From positions 38,713 through 102,712 of the forward strand of contig DIYF01000037.1 in assembly GCA_002427745.1 (NCBI GenBank): a stretch of 64,000 bases of DNA, read 5' to 3'. Positions within the stretch are counted from its first letter, which is position 1; each line of letters starts with the position of its first letter. This document shows, in pieces, positions 62,614 through 64,000 of this stretch. Both the position numbers and the translations under genes were made by a program. This DNA comes from Roseivirga sp. UBA6061 (lineage in GTDB: Bacteria > Bacteroidota > Bacteroidia > Cytophagales > Cyclobacteriaceae). Below the pieces are notes generated by a model, which made no database searches, was not told where the DNA came from, and saw only the letters and a program-made list of their open reading frames with translations.

Positions 62614-63935
62614 TGGAAGTAGTTGTTCAAGTGGCCCAGCTGTTGCTGGCCTTATCAATACTAGTAGGGATACATGAAGGAGGGCATATGATTGCCGCCA
62701 GAATGTTCGGGATGAGAGTAGAGAAATTCTTTATCGGGTTTCCACCCACGATTTTTAGTTTTAAGAAAGGTGATACAGAATACGGCCTGGGTGCCGTACC
62801 CCTGGGAGGTTTTGTGAAAATCTCCGGTATGATAGACGAGTCGATGGACAAGGAGCAAATGAAGCAGGAGCCTCAGCCCTGGGAGTTTCGTTCCAAGCCG
62901 GCCTGGCAGCGTCTGATTGTTATGTTGGGTGGTATCATCGTTAATGTTGTGGCGGGTATTATCGCCATGATCATACTTACCTATAATCTGGGAGATCAAT
63001 ACATTCCTTCTTTCTACCCAAAAGAAAATGGTGTTATCGCTTACGAATACGCTGAGGAGATGGGCTTTCAGACTGGTGATAAAATTCTTGATATCAATGG
63101 AGAAGACTATGAAGCCTTCAGAGACCTGACTGATCTGGACTTGTTTTTGGACGGAGATAGTTACTACACCATCGAACGTAACGGTCAGAGACAAAAACTG
63201 AGCTTGCCTAAAGGCTTCTTGAATACGATGTCTCAGGATGATGATTTCCTGGATAAGTTTCTGATGCCGAGACTCAAGTTTGAAGTAGGTATTGAGGGGG
63301 CTATTGAGCCGACTGCTGCCACTTTCGGTATGCAGGAAGGTGATATGATCACGAGCATTGGTGATAAGGAGGTTTTGTTTGCCGATCAGCTTAAACCCGC
63401 ACTGGCGGTATATGCCGGGCAGGAAGTACCGATCACAGTCATGAGAAATGGTACTGAGGTAGTGCTGGACGGACGTGTGAAAGGAGACTCTACTTTGGGT
63501 ATTGTTTCAATACTTCAAAGAGAGATTGGTCGAAACGAATATACTTTTGGCCAGGCAGTAAGCAAGGGTACGGTAGATGCCTTTGACCTGGTGATTGGTA
63601 ATGCCCGTGCTTTGGGTAAGATGTTTACCGGTGAGCTTTCGCCACGTAGCCTGAGTGGTCCGATTGGTATCTTTAAGATCTTCCCTAAAACCTGGGACTG
63701 GAACAAGTTCTGGAGAACCACTGCGTTTATCTCTATGATCCTGGCCTTTATGAACCTGCTACCTATTCCAGCCCTGGATGGTGGTCATGTTATGTTCCTG
63801 TTGTTTGAAATGGTATCTGGCAAGGCTCCTTCTGATAAGTTCCTTGAGAATGCCCAGAAAGTGGGTATGATTATACTACTGGCACTCATGGTCTTCGTCT
63901 TTGGTAACGATATTCTTAAGCTCTTCGGGTTATAG
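62613..63935 (+). CDS. rseP: Site-2 metalloprotease RseP
   Basis: This 440-residue membrane protease has the zinc site HEGGH at 21-25 in the first helix, a PDZ region at about 205-290 and the C-terminal NLLPIPALDGGH motif. It cleaves membrane-bound anti-sigma factors after a first cut by another protease. The RskA-like anti-sigma at 38.6 kb is a possible substrate, by inference. It ends the run and a strong terminator follows. Confidence 0.95.
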   Translation: MEVVVQVAQLLLALSILVGIHEGGHMIAARMFGMRVEKFFIGFPPTIFSFKKGDTEYGLGAVPLGGFVKISGMIDESMDKEQMKQEPQPWEFRSKPAWQRLIVMLGGIIVNVVAGIIAMIILTYNLGDQYIPSFYPKENGVIAYEYAEEMGFQTGDKILDINGEDYEAFRDLTDLDLFLDGDSYYTIERNGQRQKLSLPKGFLNTMSQDDDFLDKFLMPRLKFEVGIEGAIEPTAATFGMQEGDMITSIGDKEVLFADQLKPALAVYAGQEVPITVMRNGTEVVLDGRVKGDSTLGIVSILQREIGRNEYTFGQAVSKGTVDAFDLVIGNARALGKMFTGELSPRSLSGPIGIFKIFPKTWDWNKFWRTTAFISMILAFMNLLPIPALDGGHVMFLLFEMVSGKAPSDKFLENAQKVGMIILLALMVFVFGNDILKLFGL

Positions 63936-63955
63936 CAACCGGGAAGTAGCTTTGT

Positions 63956-63992
63956 AAAAAGGGCTGACTCAATTTTTGAGTCAGCCCTTTTT
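63956..63992. terminator. Intrinsic terminator after rseP
   Basis: The arms AAAAAGGGCTGACTCA (63956-63971) and its exact complement (63977-63992) form a 16-bp stem with a 5-base loop and flanking A- and T-runs, 20 bases past the rseP stop. Confidence 0.95.
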
Positions 63993-64000
63993 GTTTGTCA

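Overview
The window is a 64 kb piece of a Bacteroidota chromosome, most likely of the Cytophagales. The evidence is the gene set (DUF6090, DUF4221, DUF2721, DUF2024 and DUF4331 proteins, a TonB receptor with a carboxypeptidase-regulatory-like N-terminus, orphan FtsX permease with PadR, fasciclin protein, ECF sigma with membrane anti-sigma), the weak Shine-Dalgarno signals, and several TAnnTTTG-type -7 promoter boxes. Most of the window is ordinary chromosome of mid-40s percent GC as judged by eye. There is no rRNA, tRNA, CRISPR array, transposase or prophage that I can see.

Layout. 1-6.8 kb: the end of a complex I operon (nuoL end, nuoM, nuoN), a long PurF-like amidotransferase, and a convergent A-type Fe-S carrier with a small unknown protein. 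6.9-12.8 kb: methylmalonyl-CoA epimerase, then a leftward four-gene operon (fatty-acyl-AMP ligase fused to an acyl carrier domain, cytochrome P450, MBOAT acyltransferase, SGNH-like membrane-anchored protein) whose parts mirror DltA-DltC/DltB/DltD with a P450 added. 13-25 kb: thiL, membrane J-protein, class IV aminotransferase, small unknowns, FtsX-type permease with PadR, a Cys/Met PLP enzyme divergent from an Lrp regulator, DoxX-like protein, and a 2Fe-2S ferredoxin with its reductase. 25.5-28.8 kb: a tight six-gene operon ending in a MarR regulator with a Cys/His-rich tail, with inverted GTTAGG half-sites upstream of its first gene. 28.9-37.5 kb: DUF6090, DoxX, TPR lipoprotein, VWA membrane protein, DUF4221 lipoprotein preceded by a 58-residue secreted Cys-rich peptide gene, fabG, lpd. 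38-44.2 kb: ECF sigma and anti-sigma, lipoprotein MsrB, a PAS-PAS sigma-54 activator, a structured tandem repeat, and an odd thioredoxin-like protein overlapping a second ECF sigma gene. 44.3-47.1 kb: an AT-rich three-gene island (membrane protein, membrane histidine kinase, receiver). 47.4-53 kb: TonB receptor, TPR lipoprotein, two half-size DUF4331 proteins and a fasciclin protein. 53-64 kb: small membrane proteins, MarR with palindromic operators, a glycerophosphodiesterase/threonine aldolase/lactonase run, HtrA, a GH3-family protein, dxr and rseP.

The main candidates for something undescribed are the Dlt-like acyl transfer operon with P450 (7308-12794), the AT-rich kinase/receiver/membrane-protein island (44305-47103), the small secreted Cys-rich peptide next to DUF4221 (34557-34733), and the Cys-rich MarR-controlled operon (25521-28777). 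Gaps between genes carry several repeat families: a 182-bp dispersed repeat (two copies), a 65-bp element found 3' of two genes in the sense direction, GTCATT...AATGAC palindromes, an 18-bp terminal-inverted-repeat element, and a 215-bp tandem repeat rich in hairpins.
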